Origin: Cellulomonas citrea
Lineage (GTDB): Bacteria > Actinomycetota > Actinomycetes > Actinomycetales > Cellulomonadaceae
Assembly: GCF_009829685.1 (NCBI RefSeq)
Contig: NZ_VWSD01000017.1
Coordinates: 1 to 33,254, forward strand
Direction of reading: 5' to 3'
Length of the DNA: 33,254 nt
This document shows, in pieces, positions 16,557 through 23,784 of the stretch. The notes under the pieces are model-generated. The model did no database searches. It saw nothing but the letters and a program-made list of their open reading frames with translations, and had not been told where the DNA came from. How positions within the stretch are numbered: position 1 is the first letter of the stretch; each line of letters starts with the position of its first letter. The position numbers and the translations under genes are program-made.

Positions 16557-17552
16557 ATGTCGCAGTCCGACGAGCTCGCGCTGAACGAGACCGCCTCCCA
16601 CCCGCGTCGCACCTCCAAGGTCGCCATCGTCGGGGCCGGTGCGGTCGGAGCGACGATGGCGTACGCGCTGCTCATGCGCGGCTCGGCACGTACGGTGGTG
16701 CTCTACGACATCAACGGCGCGAAGGCCGAGGCGGAGGCGCTCGACCTGGCCCACGGCATCCAGTTCATGCCGATGGCAGCGGTCCAGGGGTCGGACGACA
16801 TCTCGATCGTCGCGGATGCCGACGTGGTGATCTTCACCGCGGGTGCCAAGCAGCGTCCCGGGCAGACCCGGTTGGACCTCGCTGGGGCCACGATCTCGCT
16901 GGTGAGCAAGGTGCTGCCGCAGCTCGTCGAGGTCGCCCCGGCCGCGGTGCACCTCATCGTGACCAATCCGGTCGACGTCGTGACCTACGCGGCGCTCAAG
17001 ATCTCCGGCCTGCCGTCGAACCAGCTGTTCGGCTCCGGCACGGTGCTGGACTCCTCCCGGCTGCGCTACCTCATCTCCGAGCAGACCGGTGTGGCGGTGC
17101 AGAACGTGCACGCCTATGTCGCCGGTGAGCACGGCGACAGCCAGCTCACCTTGTGGAGCTCGGCGACCATCGGTGCGGTGCCGCTGCTCGACTGGACCGG
17201 GATCGAGGGTCGCGGTCCGCTCACCCAGGGCGTGCGTGACGCGATCGCCCAGGAGGTGGTCGACTCGGCGAACCGCATCATCGAGGGCAAGGGCGCCACC
17301 AACTACGCGATCGGCTTGGCCGGGTCACGCATCGTCGAGGCGATCCTCAACGACGAGCACCGGATCCAGCCGGTGTCGTCCCTGCTCGACGACTACCACG
17401 GCATCAGCGGCGTGTGCCTGTCGGTGCCGACCATCGTCGGCTCGGCCGGGGTCGGGGAGCACGTGCGGGTCCCGATGTCGGTCGACGAGATCGCGGGGCT
17501 GCACGCCTCGGCGGTGGCGGTGCGGGCCGTCGCCCGCCAGTTCGGCTACTAG
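16557..17552 (+). CDS. ldh: L-lactate dehydrogenase
   Basis: The enzyme interconverts pyruvate and L-lactate with NADH, regenerating NAD during fermentation. At 331 residues it has normal length with a 20-residue N-terminal extension. The Rossmann motif is GAGAVG (26-31), with Asp51 binding the NAD ribose. The active-site loop AKQRPGQTR carries Gln99, the residue that marks lactate rather than malate dehydrogenases, and Arg105. Asn137 is in VTNPVD, the substrate-binding Arg168 in LDSSR, and the catalytic His192 in GEHGDS. ATG 16557 follows a GAGAGG ribosome site. It is monocistronic and convergent with the small Rho_N-like gene. Confidence 0.96.
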   Translation: MSQSDELALNETASHPRRTSKVAIVGAGAVGATMAYALLMRGSARTVVLYDINGAKAEAEALDLAHGIQFMPMAAVQGSDDISIVADADVVIFTAGAKQRPGQTRLDLAGATISLVSKVLPQLVEVAPAAVHLIVTNPVDVVTYAALKISGLPSNQLFGSGTVLDSSRLRYLISEQTGVAVQNVHAYVAGEHGDSQLTLWSSATIGAVPLLDWTGIEGRGPLTQGVRDAIAQEVVDSANRIIEGKGATNYAIGLAGSRIVEAILNDEHRIQPVSSLLDDYHGISGVCLSVPTIVGSAGVGEHVRVPMSVDEIAGLHASAVAVRAVARQFGY

Positions 17553-17624
17553 CGCCGGGCGCGGCGCCCAGCTGCGACCTCGGCGGCTGGCTGCGCTCTC
17601 GGGGACCGGCGACGACGGCGTGAC

Positions 17625-17828
17625 TCAGCGCGTGCGCAGGGCCTCGATGAGCTCGGCCCGGCGCATCCTCGCCCGACCCGGCACGGCGAGCTCGGCCGCG
17701 CGCCGGCGCAGCTGCGGCACGGACCACTGCGTGTAGTCCGGTTGGTCGCCCCCGTCGGACGGGGTCGACAGCAGTCGCACCATCGCGTCATGGGCCGAGG
17801 GCCCCGGGTCTCGCATCGGTCCGGGCAT
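17625..17828 (-). CDS. Small Rho_N/SAP-like domain protein, 67 residues
   Basis: The C-terminal half (about residues 35-67) reads WSVPQLRRRAAELAVPG then RARMRRAELIEALR, which matches the helix-extended-helix Rho_N/SAP-like fold found at the N-terminus of transcription factor Rho and in small nucleic-acid-binding proteins. The N-terminal half is Pro/Gly/Asp-rich and probably disordered. ATG 17828 has an excellent AGGAGGAGG (17842-17834) 5 nt upstream, which supports a real gene despite its size. It lies downstream of lexA on the same strand, beyond a strong hairpin. Function is unknown; RNA or DNA binding is inferred from the fold. Confidence 0.75.
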   Translation of the reverse strand: MPGPMRDPGPSAHDAMVRLLSTPSDGGDQPDYTQWSVPQLRRRAAELAVPGRARMRRAELIEALRTR

Positions 17829-17873
17829 CGCATCCTCCTCCTGGTGGCGCCGACCTGCGCACGACGACCGTAC

Positions 17874-17906
17874 GTGCTGGGCACGGTGCCGCGCTGTGCC
17901 CAGCAC
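17874..17906 (-). terminator. Perfect 11-bp hairpin after lexA
   Basis: GTGCTGGGCAC (17874-17884) pairs perfectly with GTGCCCAGCAC (17896-17906) across an 11-nt loop. It starts 26 bp beyond the lexA stop, so it probably ends lexA transcripts and insulates the downstream small gene. No T-run follows. Confidence 0.7.
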
Positions 17907-17931
17907 CTGCGGGATGCCGTCGGTCAGGACG

Positions 17932-18696
17932 TCACAGGCTGCGCAGCACGCTCACGACCCGCCCGAGGATGACGGCCTCGTCCCCGTCGATCGGTGAGTA
18001 GGCCGGGTTGTGCGGCAGCAACCAGATGTGGCCGTCGCGTCGCTTGAAGGTCTTGACGGTGGCCTCGCCGTCGAGCATGGCGGCGACGATCTCACCGTTC
18101 TCCGCGACCGGCTGGCGGCGCACGACGACCCAGTCGCCGTCGCAGATCGCCGCGTCGATCATCGACTCGCCGACCACCTTGAGCAGGAACAGCTCACCCT
18201 CGCCGACGAGCTGGCGGGGGAGCGGGAAGACGTCCTCCACCACCTGCTCGGCCAGGATCGGGCCGCCGGCCGCGATCCGCCCGACCACCGGGACGTAGGC
18301 CGGGCTGGGGACACCGTCCTGCTCGACCTCGAACCCGAGGGCGCCGGGCAGCGGGGGCACGGACCGGGAGTCGTCGGGCTGGACGACCTCGATGGCCCGG
18401 GGGCGGTTGGGGTCGCGGCGCAGGTAGCCCTTGCGCTCGAGCATCTCGAGCTGGTGCTTGACGGACGAGGGGCTGGTGAGGCCGACCGACTCGCCGATCT
18501 CTCGCATGCTCGGCGGGTAGCCCCGGTCGGCCACCGACGAGCGGATGGTCTCCAGGATCCTGCGCTGGCGTGCGGTGAGCGCCGCGCCGTCGCCGTCGGA
18601 GTCGGTCCCGGGCGCGCCGTGCAGCACGTGCACCGAGGCCAGCGGCTGGTCGGACCCGTCGGCCGAGGACGTCGGCGGCTCGCGGCGGTCGGTCAC
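17932..18696 (-). CDS. lexA: SOS repressor LexA
   Basis: LexA represses DNA-damage genes and cleaves itself when RecA is activated. The 254-residue protein has a disordered N-terminal extension (1-38), a winged helix-turn-helix (about 40-104) with [13 protein letters not shown] and [16 protein letters not shown], and a serine-protease domain. The self-cleavage site is Ala143-Gly144 in RIAAGGP, with catalytic Ser178 in GESM and Lys215 in ATVK. GTG 18696 is chosen for GAAGGAGGAA just upstream. Two LexA sites lie in the 305-bp divergent gap to the LysM gene, one overlapping its own -35, so autorepression is expected. An 11-bp hairpin follows the gene. Confidence 0.97.
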   Translation of the reverse strand: MTDRREPPTSSADGSDQPLASVHVLHGAPGTDSDGDGAALTARQRRILETIRSSVADRGYPPSMREIGESVGLTSPSSVKHQLEMLERKGYLRRDPNRPRAIEVVQPDDSRSVPPLPGALGFEVEQDGVPSPAYVPVVGRIAAGGPILAEQVVEDVFPLPRQLVGEGELFLLKVVGESMIDAAICDGDWVVVRRQPVAENGEIVAAMLDGEATVKTFKRRDGHIWLLPHNPAYSPIDGDEAVILGRVVSVLRSL

Positions 18697-18777
18697 GGGC
18701 TTCCTCCTTCGCGCCCGCCGTTGCCGGCCGTCGGCGCTCGTGTGGGTGGTGCGTGGTGCGCTCTGCCTGTCGCACCC

Positions 18778-18806
18778 ACGGTAGGGGAGACGAGGCGCTC
18801 GACCAA
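18778..18806 (-). promoter_or_regulatory. lexA promoter
   Basis: On the minus strand TTGGTC (18806-18801), a 17-bp spacer and TACCGT (18783-18778) form a promoter giving a leader of about 75 nt before GTG 18696. The -35 overlaps LexA box 1. Confidence 0.5.
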
Positions 18807-18818
18807 ACATCTGTTCGA
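18803..18818. promoter_or_regulatory. LexA-binding SOS box 1
   Basis: CCAAAC-ATCT-GTTCGA matches the actinobacterial consensus TCGAAC-N4-GTTCGA at 10 of 12 fixed positions. It overlaps the -35 of the lexA promoter and lies just upstream of the LysM-gene promoter. Confidence 0.75.
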
Positions 18819-18825
18819 GTGTGTC

Positions 18826-18854
18826 TCGACTTTCTCCCCCTACCCGGCTAGCGT
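18826..18854 (+). promoter_or_regulatory. Promoter of the LysM gene
   Basis: TCGACT (18826-18831), a 17-bp spacer and TAGCGT (18849-18854) point toward the LysM gene. Transcription would start near 18861, immediately before LexA box 2, leaving a leader of about 140 nt. Confidence 0.5.
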
Positions 18855-18865
18855 ACAGGTGTACG

Positions 18866-18881
18866 ACGAACACAGGTTCGA
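18866..18881. promoter_or_regulatory. LexA-binding SOS box 2
   Basis: ACGAAC-ACAG-GTTCGA matches TCGAAC-N4-GTTCGA at 11 of 12 fixed positions. It sits 63 bp (about six helical turns) from box 1 and covers the start region of the LysM-gene transcript. Confidence 0.85.
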
Positions 18882-18888
18882 ACGAGAC

Positions 18889-18920
18889 GCACGGCGGGTC
18901 GTCCGCACGGCGGGTCGTCC
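18889..18920 (+). repeat. Tandem 16-bp direct repeat in the LysM-gene leader
   Basis: GCACGGCGGGTCGTCC occurs twice with no gap (18889-18904 and 18905-18920), 7 bp after LexA box 2 and about 80 bp before the start codon. The copies are identical. They would be transcribed in the leader. Confidence 0.8.
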
Positions 18921-19001
18921 GGACATCAGGTCGTCAGGCGCCGACAGCAGGACAGGTAGGACGGTGCGGCCGCTGGTCGCACCACTGGACGAGGAGGGCC
19001 C

Positions 19002-19370
19002 ATGACCACGATCACGATGCTGCCGGTGGTTCCCGGCCGGACGTCGGCTCCCGCGACGGGTGCGGTCGACGGTCCGCTGCGGCTGACTCGGCGGGGACGC
19101 GTCGTGCTGCTCGCACTGGTCGCGCTCGTCGTGGCGCTGACCTCGGTCCTCGTGTCGAGCAGGATGGCGGTGGCGGACGGTCCGTCGTCGGCCCCGGTGG
19201 TCGAGCGGCACGTCGTGGCCCCGGGCGAGACGCTGTGGCAGCTCGCCGCGTCGATCGCCCGGCCGGGGGAGGACGTGCGCGATGTGGTGCTCGAGCTGGT
19301 CCAGCTCAACCAGCTGCCGGGCTCCGGCCTCATGGCCGGTCAGACCATCGTGCTGCCGGTGGAGGGCTGA
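19002..19370 (+). CDS. Membrane LysM protein, probable SOS-induced cell-division regulator
   Basis: This 122-residue protein has a short cytoplasmic N-terminus, one membrane helix (about 33-51) and an outward-facing LysM peptidoglycan-binding domain (about 69-119) with [15 protein letters not shown] and a final GQTIVLP. Size, layout and position next to lexA match SOS-induced division regulators of Gram-positives: YneA of Bacillus, DivS of Corynebacterium and ChiZ (Rv2719c) of Mycobacterium. Those delay septation after DNA damage; this role is inferred here. ATG 19002 has GAGGAGG upstream. The gene is divergent from lexA with a LexA box on its start site, and nrdR follows 88 bp downstream. 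No hydrolase domain is visible besides LysM. Confidence 0.85.
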   Translation: MTTITMLPVVPGRTSAPATGAVDGPLRLTRRGRVVLLALVALVVALTSVLVSSRMAVADGPSSAPVVERHVVAPGETLWQLAASIARPGEDVRDVVLELVQLNQLPGSGLMAGQTIVLPVEG

Positions 19371-19386
19371 CATCGCGCCGTTGGGG

Positions 19387-19392
19387 TACCGT
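19387..19392 (+). promoter_or_regulatory. Possible -10 element TACCGT for nrdR
   Basis: TACCGT lies in the 88-bp gap between the LysM gene and nrdR and would leave a leader of about 60 nt containing the nrdR ribosome site. nrdR could equally be co-transcribed with the LysM gene. Confidence 0.3.
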
Positions 19393-19458
19393 CTGGTACT
19401 CGCGGACCGCGACGGGGTGGCCGGTTGCTGGCCGCCCGCGAGCCAGCAGGAGGACTCG

Positions 19459-19950
19459 GTGCACTGCCCGTTCTGTCGTCACCCGGACTCGCGCGTCATC
19501 GACTCGCGTACGGCGGACGACGGTTCGGCGATCCGGCGCCGGCGACAGTGCCCCAACTGCGGGCGCCGCTTCAGCACGGTCGAGACCGCCAGTCTCACCG
19601 TCGTCAAGCGCTCGGGTGTCACGGAGCCGTTCAGCCGCGAGAAGATCCTCGGCGGGGTGCGCAAGGCGTGCCAGGGGCGTCCGGTCGACGAGGACTCGCT
19701 CGCCAAGCTCGCTCAGCGCGTCGAGGAGACGTTGCGCTCCTCGGGTCTGGCCGAGATCGAGACGCAGGAGATCGGCCTGGCCATCCTCGGACCGCTCCAG
19801 GAGCTCGACGAGGTGGCCTACCTGCGCTTCGCCTCGGTCTACCGCTCGTTCGAGTCCCTCGAGGACTTCGAGGCGGCGATCACCCAGCTGCGCGCGGCGC
19901 ACGCGGCCGGATCCGAGGACGAGGACCTCGCGAGCCCGGCGCAGGTCTGA
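19459..19950 (+). CDS. nrdR: Transcriptional repressor NrdR
   Basis: NrdR represses ribonucleotide reductase genes in response to ATP/dATP bound to its ATP-cone. The 163-residue protein starts with a zinc ribbon (Cys3, Cys6, Cys31, Cys34 in CPFC and CPNC) and the conserved [17 protein letters not shown] linker. The ATP-cone (about 46-136) begins [16 protein letters not shown]. An acidic tail follows. GTG 19459 has AGGAGG (19448-19453) 5 nt upstream. In many actinobacteria nrdR lies between lexA and a class II reductase gene nrdJ; here nrdJ is not downstream, so its targets are elsewhere. Confidence 0.97.
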   Translation: MHCPFCRHPDSRVIDSRTADDGSAIRRRRQCPNCGRRFSTVETASLTVVKRSGVTEPFSREKILGGVRKACQGRPVDEDSLAKLAQRVEETLRSSGLAEIETQEIGLAILGPLQELDEVAYLRFASVYRSFESLEDFEAAITQLRAAHAAGSEDEDLASPAQV

Positions 19951-20079
19951 GCCAGGTCCGGTGCCCGGTCCGGGCCCTGATCGCCTCTGATCCCTCCCGA
20001 CGCGGTGTTCGGCCGGCAGTACTGGGTGCCTTCACCCGTCCGACACCTGCGCGGTGCCGTCAGTGTCCGGCGAGGTCGG

Positions 20080-20085
20080 TAGGTT
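20080..20085 (+). promoter_or_regulatory. -10 element TAGGTT for the S9 peptidase gene, leaderless geometry
   Basis: TAGGTT ends 6 nt before GTG 20092, and no Shine-Dalgarno sequence is present. Confidence 0.5.
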
Positions 20086-20091
20086 CGAGGG

Positions 20092-22083
20092 GTGCTCCCT
20101 ACCGACCTTGACCTCCTTCTCAGCTGCGGGACCCCGTCCCTGCTCCCAGACGCCCGTGCGGCCGTCGTCGCCGTCTCGGCCCCGGACCTGCAGACCGACC
20201 GGGACCAGGGCCGGTTGTGGTGGGTGCCGCTGGACGGTCGCGACCAGCCGCGGCCGCTGACCCACGCCCATCAGGACAGCGCCCCGACCTGCTCGCCCGA
20301 CGGTCGGTCGGTCGCCTTCTGCCGTTCCGTCGACGGCGGGCCGGCTCAGCTGTACGTCCTGCCGCTGGAGGGCGGCGAGCCCGTCCAGCTCACCCGGTCT
20401 GCGCTGTCGGTGAGCGCACCGCGCTTCTCGCCGGACGGACGCTCGCTCGTCTACCTGGCCCGCGACCCGCAGGACGGGCGGTACGTCGCCGGCGGTGACC
20501 CGGACGCCGAGCCGCCTCGGCTGGTGACCAGCCCCGCCTACCGCCACGACAACCTCGGCTACTACCTCGACCGTCCGCGGCGGGTGTGGGTGGTCGACCT
20601 CCCGGTCGGTGACCAGGACGCGGAGCCTCGTCCGGTGAGCGGTCCGGAGCTCGAGGTGCTCGCGGTCGAGTGGTGGCCCGACTCCCAGCACCTGGTCGCT
20701 GTCGCCGGCGCGCACCCGGGGCACCAGGAGGACCTGCGGCAGGACGCGCTGCTGCTCGACCGCACGGGGTCGACGCCGGTGCCTCTCACCGATGCTGGCC
20801 GCGGCAGCCCGCTCGGGGTGGACCGGGCGCTGCCGACCTCCGACGGCGCCGCGGTGTGGCTGCTCGCGACAGACCTGGGCCCCGACGGGCTGGACTTCGT
20901 CGGTCAGCTCGCCGGCGCGTACCGGCTTGCGGTCGAGGTGACGGCCGACGGCCCGCGCGCCCAGGGCGCCCCGGTCCGGGTCACCGACGCCGACCACGTG
21001 GAGGCCGTGCCGGACTCGGCTGTCGTCGACGGGTCCGACCTGCTCGTCGGGGTCGAGCGGCACGGGTCCGTGCATGCGGTGCGCCTCACCGGCGACGGGA
21101 CCTCCACGGATCTGTCGGGAGCGGGCACCGTCGTGCAGGGCCTTGCAGCGGCGAACGGCGTCGTGCTGGCGAGCGTCGGGACCGCCGAGTCCGCCGGTGC
21201 GCTGCAGCTGCTGGGGGCCGAGGCGCGCACGGTGGCGGACTGGTCGGCGGCGCTGCGGGCGACGGGCCGTCTCGTGCGGCCCACCGTGCTCACAGCCACC
21301 GCGCCGGACGGTGCGCAGGTCCGGGGCTGGGTGGCCCGTCCGGACGCCGGGCGGCACGGCCCGGGGCCGTACCCCACCGTCCTCATGATCCACGGCGGTC
21401 CGTACGCCCAGTACACCCACGCGCTGTTCGACGAGGTCCAGGTGCTGGCCGGCGCCGGGTACGCGGTGGTCTACGGCAACCCTCGCGGTTCGGCCGGCGC
21501 GGGGCGCGACCATGCGCGCGCGATCGAGCGTCGGATGGGGACCGTCGACACCGACGACGTCCTGGCGCTGCTCGACGAGGCGCTCACCGCGCCCGACCTC
21601 GACGAGACTCGCGTGGGCGTCATGGGCGGCTCGTACGGCGGCTACCTCTCGGCATGGCTGACCACGCGCACCGACCGGTTCACGGCGGCGATCGTCGAGC
21701 GCGGCTTCCTCGACCCGGTGAGCTTCGTCGGCTCGTCGGACATCGGCTGGTTCTTCGGGCTGCGCTACGTGGGTGACCACGCGAGCGACCCCGAGCTGGT
21801 GGCGGCGCAGTCCCCGATGGCGCACGTCGGGCGGGTGCGCACCCCGACCCTGGTGATCCACTCCGAGCACGACTGGCGGTGCCCGGTCGAGCAAGGACAG
21901 CGCTGGTTCGTCGAGCTGCACCGCCGTGGTGTCGACGTGCGGCTCCTGCTGTTCCCCGGGGAGGGGCACGAGCTGTCCCGGTCGGGGCGGCCGACGCACC
22001 GCAGGGCGCGCTTCGAGCACGTGCTCGCCTGGTGGGCCGAGCACCTGCCTGTCGCACAGCCGATGGCGCGGACCGGCGATTGA
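20092..22083 (+). CDS. S9-family prolyl oligopeptidase-like serine peptidase
   Basis: This 663-residue protein has the two-part S9 layout. An N-terminal beta-propeller (about 1-380) has repeated SPDGRSVAF-like strands, and a C-terminal alpha/beta-hydrolase follows. The catalytic triad is Ser514 in GGSYGGY, Asp594 in HSEHDWRCP and His626 in GEGHELS. MIHGGPYAQY marks the oxyanion region. There is no signal peptide, so it is probably cytosolic and trims short peptides, acting as an acylaminoacyl- or dipeptidyl-type enzyme. GTG 20092 is supported by the -10 element 6 nt upstream. It is followed by a small DUF5302 gene. Exact specificity cannot be read from the sequence. Confidence 0.93.
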   Translation: MLPTDLDLLLSCGTPSLLPDARAAVVAVSAPDLQTDRDQGRLWWVPLDGRDQPRPLTHAHQDSAPTCSPDGRSVAFCRSVDGGPAQLYVLPLEGGEPVQLTRSALSVSAPRFSPDGRSLVYLARDPQDGRYVAGGDPDAEPPRLVTSPAYRHDNLGYYLDRPRRVWVVDLPVGDQDAEPRPVSGPELEVLAVEWWPDSQHLVAVAGAHPGHQEDLRQDALLLDRTGSTPVPLTDAGRGSPLGVDRALPTSDGAAVWLLATDLGPDGLDFVGQLAGAYRLAVEVTADGPRAQGAPVRVTDADHVEAVPDSAVVDGSDLLVGVERHGSVHAVRLTGDGTSTDLSGAGTVVQGLAAANGVVLASVGTAESAGALQLLGAEARTVADWSAALRATGRLVRPTVLTATAPDGAQVRGWVARPDAGRHGPGPYPTVLMIHGGPYAQYTHALFDEVQVLAGAGYAVVYGNPRGSAGAGRDHARAIERRMGTVDTDDVLALLDEALTAPDLDETRVGVMGGSYGGYLSAWLTTRTDRFTAAIVERGFLDPVSFVGSSDIGWFFGLRYVGDHASDPELVAAQSPMAHVGRVRTPTLVIHSEHDWRCPVEQGQRWFVELHRRGVDVRLLLFPGEGHELSRSGRPTHRRARFEHVLAWWAEHLPVAQPMARTGD

Positions 22084-22157
22084 GGTTGGCGCACGGCCCG
22101 CGATCGGCAAGGGTGGGCACGTGGTCCGTACCGACCGCACGTGAGGAAGGGATGACA

Positions 22158-22352
22158 ATGACCGGCTCAGAGCAGAAGGCTCCCGGCGCACCGAGCGAGG
22201 ACGCCAAGGCACGGTTCCGTCAGGCCCTGGAGGCCAAGAAGGCGGCAGCGCACCCCACCACCGATGCCGGGACGTCCGGCGGCGGGGTCCGCGGTTCGGA
22301 GACCGCCGGACCGGGCAAGCGCCAGTTCCGCCGCAAGTCCGGCTCGGCCTGA
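22158..22352 (+). CDS. DUF5302-family small protein
   Basis: This 64-residue hydrophilic protein begins with an amphipathic helix (DAKARFRQALEAKK, 15-28), followed by a Gly/Thr/Ser-rich linker and the basic ending GKRQFRRKSGSA (53-64). This pattern matches DUF5302, a small actinobacterial family of unknown function. ATG 22158 is preferred over ATG 22152 because AGGAAGG (22144-22150) is 7 nt from the former but only 1 nt from the latter. It is 74 bp downstream of the S9 peptidase gene and convergent with serA. Confidence 0.75.
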   Translation: MTGSEQKAPGAPSEDAKARFRQALEAKKAAAHPTTDAGTSGGGVRGSETAGPGKRQFRRKSGSA

Positions 22353-22361
22353 TCGAGAGCG

Positions 22362-22394
22362 CACCCGCCCCGGTGGCTGGTGACCCGCGGGTGC
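22362..22394. terminator. Weak hairpin between convergent DUF5302 and serA genes
   Basis: GCACCCG (22362-22368) can pair with CGGGTGC (22388-22394) across a 19-nt loop. A second short CACCG/CGGTG pair lies nearby. It could act in either direction in the 156-bp convergent gap, which holds nothing else I recognise. Confidence 0.35.
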
Positions 22395-22508
22395 TCCCCG
22401 CGTGGCGCACCGGGCGCCGGGGCGGTGTCGTGACGGATCACGCCCGTGGGCAGCGGGTGGCCGTCGTGGGCGAGGCCGGCGCCGCCGTACGGTCGAGCGC
22501 CCGCTGCC

Positions 22509-23717
22509 TCAGACGACGAGGCGCAGCCGGATCGACTCGGGGCGCCCGTCGAGCTCGGCGAGCACACCGGAGTGCACGTCGTCGGCCACATCGGTCACCA
22601 CGTAGCCCACCTCGCCGCGCGTGGCGAGCATCTGGGACTCGATGTTGAGCCCGAACGCCGCGAGCGTCTGGTTGACGTTGGCCAGCACACCCGGCACGTT
22701 CTGGTGCAGGTAGGCCAGGCGGTGCAGACCGTCGGGCCGTTCCAGCGCGATGTTCGGCAGGTTCACCGACAGCGTCGTCGACCCGGTGGCCAGGAAGTCG
22801 CGCACCTTGGTCGAGACGAACTCCCCGATGCTCTGCTGCGCCTCCTCGGTGGAGCCGCCCGTGTGCGGGGTGAGGATGACGTTGTCGAGGTTGCGCAGCT
22901 GCGACTCGAACGGGTCGCCCTTGCGCTTGGGCTCGGTCGGGAAGACGTCGACGGCCGCACCGGCGATCCGGCCGGCGGTGATGGCCTCGCCGAGCGCGTC
23001 GTAGTCGACGACGAACCCGCGGGACAGGTTGAGGAAGATCGCGCCGTCGCGCATCGCGGCGATCTGCTTGGCACCGAACATGCCGGCGTTGCCGGCCCGC
23101 CCGTCCACGTGCAGCGTCACGATGTCGGCGACCTCGAGCAGCTCGTCGAGGCTCGACATCTTGCGGGCGTTGCCCAGCGCGAGCTTCTCGGCGGTGTCGA
23201 AGAAGACGACCGACATGCCGAGGTTCTCGGCGAGCACCGACAGCTGGGTGCCGATGTTGCCGTAGCCGACGATGCCGAGCGTGCGGCCGCGGACCTCGTG
23301 CGCACCGTTCGCCGACTTGTCCCAGATCCCGGCGTGCATCTTCTTGTCCAGGACCGTGAGCCGGCGGGTGAGCGCGATGATGTCGGCCAGCGCGATCTCC
23401 ACCACCGAGCGGGTGTTGGAGAACGGGGCGTTGAACACCGCGACCCCACCACGCGCGGCGCTGCCCAGGTCGATCTGGTTGGTCCCGATGCAGTAGGCGC
23501 CGACCACCCGCAGATCGCGGGCCGACGCCAGCGCCGCGGCCGTGACCTGCGTCTTGGAGCGGATGCCGAGCACCTCGACGCCGTCGAGGGCCTCGATCAG
23601 CTCGGACTCGTCGAGCGCACCGGTACGGGCGTCCACCTCGAACCCTGCGGCGAGCAGGATCTCGTGGGCGTGCGGGTGCAGGTTCTCCAGCAGCAGGGCC
23701 TTGGGCACGCCCCCCAT
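22509..23717 (-). CDS. serA: D-3-phosphoglycerate dehydrogenase with ACT domain
   Basis: SerA oxidises 3-phosphoglycerate to 3-phosphohydroxypyruvate, the first step of serine synthesis. The 402-residue protein resembles the short E. coli-type enzyme. It has a split substrate domain, a NAD-binding Rossmann domain with GIVGYGNIG and a C-terminal ACT domain (about 333-402, starting RLAYLHQNVPGVLANVNQ), which in that type binds serine for feedback inhibition. Catalytic marks are NLSRGFVVD and the His of TPHTGGST. Many actinobacteria carry the longer form with an extra intervening domain of about 120 residues, which is absent here. ATG 23717 has AGGAG 4 nt upstream. It lies 67 bp after the HelD gene on the same strand. 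Confidence 0.94.
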   Translation of the reverse strand: MGGVPKALLLENLHPHAHEILLAAGFEVDARTGALDESELIEALDGVEVLGIRSKTQVTAAALASARDLRVVGAYCIGTNQIDLGSAARGGVAVFNAPFSNTRSVVEIALADIIALTRRLTVLDKKMHAGIWDKSANGAHEVRGRTLGIVGYGNIGTQLSVLAENLGMSVVFFDTAEKLALGNARKMSSLDELLEVADIVTLHVDGRAGNAGMFGAKQIAAMRDGAIFLNLSRGFVVDYDALGEAITAGRIAGAAVDVFPTEPKRKGDPFESQLRNLDNVILTPHTGGSTEEAQQSIGEFVSTKVRDFLATGSTTLSVNLPNIALERPDGLHRLAYLHQNVPGVLANVNQTLAAFGLNIESQMLATRGEVGYVVTDVADDVHSGVLAELDGRPESIRLRLVV

Positions 23718-23784
23718 GGTGCTCCTGTCCGGGGTGTGGTCGTGGCCGCGTCCGCCGTTCGGACCGCTGCGCCGTCCCGGGCGG

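Noticed and set aside
13545..17132. A 1195-codon open frame on the minus strand across hflX, dinG and ldh
   Set aside because: It is antisense to three well-supported genes, and its product is a low-complexity Arg/His/Gly/Pro string, as expected from GC-rich third positions. Similar frames elsewhere in the window were dropped for the same reason.
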